A DNA stretch of 6,925 nucleotides, taken from positions 1 to 6,925 of the forward strand of contig JASLHV010000441.1 in NCBI GenBank assembly GCA_030153205.1. The letters are read 5' to 3'. Origin of the DNA: Roseiarcus sp. (GTDB lineage Bacteria > Pseudomonadota > Alphaproteobacteria > Rhizobiales > Beijerinckiaceae). This document shows, in pieces, positions 5,732 to 6,925 of the stretch; the first letter of the stretch is position 1; each line of letters begins with the position of its first letter. The position numbers were made by a program, and so were the translations under genes. A model generated the notes under the pieces. It saw nothing but the letters and a program-made list of their open reading frames with translations. It was not told the DNA's origin and made no database searches.

Positions 5732-6379
5732 TCAGACTTGCTCGACGGAGTCGAAATCGAAATTCGCGCCAGGGGGATTTTCGCCGATGCGCAGCGTCTT
5801 GTCATTCGGATAGTGATGCGGCGGCACCGGAAGATTGAAAGGCGCCGGAACGCCCTGGAAGACCCGCCCGGCTAAGTCATATTTCGACCCATGGCAGGGA
5901 CAGAAATAGCCGCCCGGCCAATTGGGGACAGGATCGCTGGCGCTAGGATCAGGCATATATTTCGGAATGCAGCCAAGATGGGTGCAGATGCCGACAATGA
6001 CCAAATATTCCGGTTTAATCGAGCGGCTCCAATTGTCGGCGTAAGGCGGCTGCTGCCATTGCTCTGAGGCGGGATCGCGCAAGCGGTCCAAAAGCTCCGG
6101 CTTTCGCAGCGTGTCGAGCGCGGCCTTTGGCCTGTTGATGATGAAAATGGGTTTCGAACGCCAGACGACCGTGACTTGCTGTCCTGGCTGGACCTGAGCC
6201 AGGTCGATGTCGACCGGCGCGCCAGCGGCGATCGCCGCGGCGTCCGGGTTCATCTGATCGATCATCGGCCAGATCGTCGCCGCGACAGCTACGCCGCCTG
6301 CCGCGGCCGTCGCAATATAGAGAAAATCGCGACGCGTTGGTTCGACGGCGGTTTCGGGGGCTGATGTTGTGGAGCTCAT
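5732..6379 (-). CDS. petA: Rieske iron-sulfur subunit of ubiquinol-cytochrome c reductase
   Basis: 215 residues. The N-terminus carries a twin-arginine signal-anchor: TRRDFLYIA followed by a hydrophobic Ala/Gly/Val-rich membrane helix (about 19-40). The Rieske domain follows in the periplasm. Cluster box I is CTHLGC (Cys132, His134, Cys137) and box II is CPCHGSKYD (Cys160, Cys162, His163). The four cluster ligands are Cys132, His134, Cys160 and His163, with a Cys137-Cys162 disulfide. Ser165 and Tyr167 are the residues that keep the midpoint potential high in bc1-type Rieske proteins, so a quinol oxidase role is likely. Start: ATG 6379 with GGAG nine bases upstream. Oddities: no cytochrome b or c1 gene follows, and the region between the boxes (PDPSASDPVPNW) plus VPAPFNLPVPP look more like beta/gammaproteobacterial Rieske proteins than the shorter alphaproteobacterial form. 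It may be a second, horizontally acquired copy (inference). Confidence 0.94.
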   Translation of the reverse strand: MSSTTSAPETAVEPTRRDFLYIATAAAGGVAVAATIWPMIDQMNPDAAAIAAGAPVDIDLAQVQPGQQVTVVWRSKPIFIINRPKAALDTLRKPELLDRLRDPASEQWQQPPYADNWSRSIKPEYLVIVGICTHLGCIPKYMPDPSASDPVPNWPGGYFCPCHGSKYDLAGRVFQGVPAPFNLPVPPHHYPNDKTLRIGENPPGANFDFDSVEQV

Positions 6380-6402
6380 TGCTTGTCTCTCCGACCCCTA
6401 CC

Positions 6403-6433
6403 CCAATATTGGCGCGCAATTGGTCGAGATTGG
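6403..6433. promoter_or_regulatory. Palindrome and phased ATTGG repeats in front of petA
   Basis: A perfect 10-bp palindrome CCAATATTGG lies at 6403-6412, 24 bases before the petA ATG. ATTGG is found three times, at 6408-6412, 6419-6423 and 6429-6433, with steps of 11 and 10 bases. The arrangement suggests an operator for a protein binding one face of the helix. No known regulator is recognised, and chance occurrence cannot be excluded. Confidence 0.35.
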
Positions 6434-6484
6434 GGGCGAAGGAGCGGTTCGAGCGACGCTACGACGCAGTAAAATTCACATTTT

Positions 6485-6497
6485 CGTCAATCTGACG
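6485..6497. promoter_or_regulatory. Inverted repeat CGTCA-ATC-TGACG in the petA / small-gene intergenic region
   Basis: Perfect 5-bp arms around a 3-base centre lie about midway between the two divergent starts, 88 bases before the plus-strand small gene and 105 bases before petA. On the minus strand TTGACG (6485-6490) could also serve as a -35 hexamer for petA, but no good -10 is found at 16-18 bases. It could be an operator for either gene. Confidence 0.3.
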
Positions 6498-6585
6498 TCG
6501 CTTCGAGAGGATAGACGTTCAAATCGTGCGGGCGGCGCTGATCGTCCTGACAGCACGTAAAGCGGCGCGCGCCGGAGGCGTACGA

Positions 6586-6729
6586 ATGCCTCAAACCCTG
6601 GAGGCGCGCTTCGCCACGGGCTCAGGCTCGCTGACCGGCAGGCAGGCGTGGGTACAAATCGCTATTATTCCGATCTGCCTTGCCGTCGCGGTGATTTTCA
6701 TAGGGCTCGCCAGCGCCCTTTCGGCCTGA
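6586..6729 (+). CDS. Small hypothetical single-helix membrane protein
   Basis: 47 residues, family not recognised. A hydrophilic N-terminus (about 1-20, MPQTLEARFATGSGSLTGRQ) precedes one strongly hydrophobic segment (about 22-45, AWVQIAIIPICLAVAV and on) that would span the membrane. A perfect GGAGG (6574-6578) sits seven bases before the ATG, which supports both a real gene and this start over the in-frame GTG at 6526. It is transcribed away from petA and ends two bases before the stop codon of ribE, which comes from the other strand. Position next to a bc1 Rieske gene allows a respiratory accessory role, but nothing in the sequence shows it. It could also be a spurious ORF. Confidence 0.6.
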   Translation: MPQTLEARFATGSGSLTGRQAWVQIAIIPICLAVAVIFIGLASALSA

Positions 6730-6731
6730 CG

Positions 6732-6925
6732 TCAATTGCTATCGCGCGCCTCGATCAGCCGTGCGGCGTAGCGGGCCATCTGATCGACTTCGATGTTGAC
6801 GAGGTCGCCCGCCCGTCTTTCGCCCCAGGTCGTTACTGCGAGTGTGTGCGGGATCAGGAGAACGGAAAAGACATCGCCCTCGACGCTATTGACGGTAAGC
6901 GACGTCCCGTCGAGCGCCACCGACC
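6732..6925 (-). CDS. ribE: Riboflavin synthase, C-terminal part (cut by right edge)
   Basis: The last 63 residues of riboflavin synthase (lumazine-binding protein); the 5' part lies beyond the window. The visible part starts in the conserved VALDGTSLTVNSVEG segment of the second lumazine-binding barrel. It continues with LIPHTLAVTTWGERRAGDLVNIEVDQMARYAARLIE, which is characteristic of the family. The enzyme converts two 6,7-dimethyl-8-ribityllumazine molecules to riboflavin plus the pyrimidinedione, the last step of riboflavin synthesis in the cytosol. No ribH or nusB follows on this strand: the next gene is the convergent small membrane protein gene, two bases away, so ribE is the last gene of its transcription unit. 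No terminator hairpin was seen between the two stops. Confidence 0.93.
   Translation of the reverse strand, partial: SVALDGTSLTVNSVEGDVFSVLLIPHTLAVTTWGERRAGDLVNIEVDQMARYAARLIEARDSN

Overview
The window is GC-rich and densely coded, and fits a proteobacterium, most likely an alphaproteobacterium of the Hyphomicrobiales. That placement is inferred from gene content, codon style and tight gene packing, not from a marker gene. Nearly everything is on the minus strand, so the biological order runs from the right edge to the left. No RNA genes, CRISPR arrays or mobile elements were seen, and no gene-free stretch exceeds 300 bases.

Right end (about 5650-6925). The 3' part of riboflavin synthase (ribE) enters from the right edge. 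A small one-helix membrane protein gene on the plus strand converges on it, with two bases between the stop codons. A region of about 206 bp separates that small gene from a divergent gene for a Tat-dependent Rieske iron-sulfur protein (petA). This Rieske gene is not followed by the cytochrome b and c1 genes that usually accompany it; a pirin-family gene comes next. The divergent region holds several short symmetric or periodic sequence elements.

Centre and left (1-4603). Six genes lie head to tail, with stops and starts overlapping or a few bases apart: RsbR-type STAS scaffold, RsbS-type STAS scaffold, RsbT-type switch kinase, a fusion of an RsbT-like ATPase with a SpoIIE/RsbX-like PP2C phosphatase, a hybrid histidine kinase that begins with another RsbT-like ATPase domain, and a response regulator cut by the left edge. 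This is a complete stressosome core (R, S, T) plus a resetting phosphatase, apparently wired to two-component signalling. No sigma-B, RsbV, RsbW or RsbU is visible. Three consecutive genes start with the same kind of ATPase domain, which is the most interesting feature here. The only sizeable gap in front of the operon, 4604-4727, carries a candidate promoter preceded by three TACGT pentamers one helical turn apart.

Likely working model (inference). RsbR senses a signal through its N-terminal domain. RsbT phosphorylates the STAS domains of RsbR and RsbS and is released. The phosphatase fusion resets them. Released RsbT, or competition among the RsbT-like domains, then controls the hybrid kinase and the downstream response regulator.
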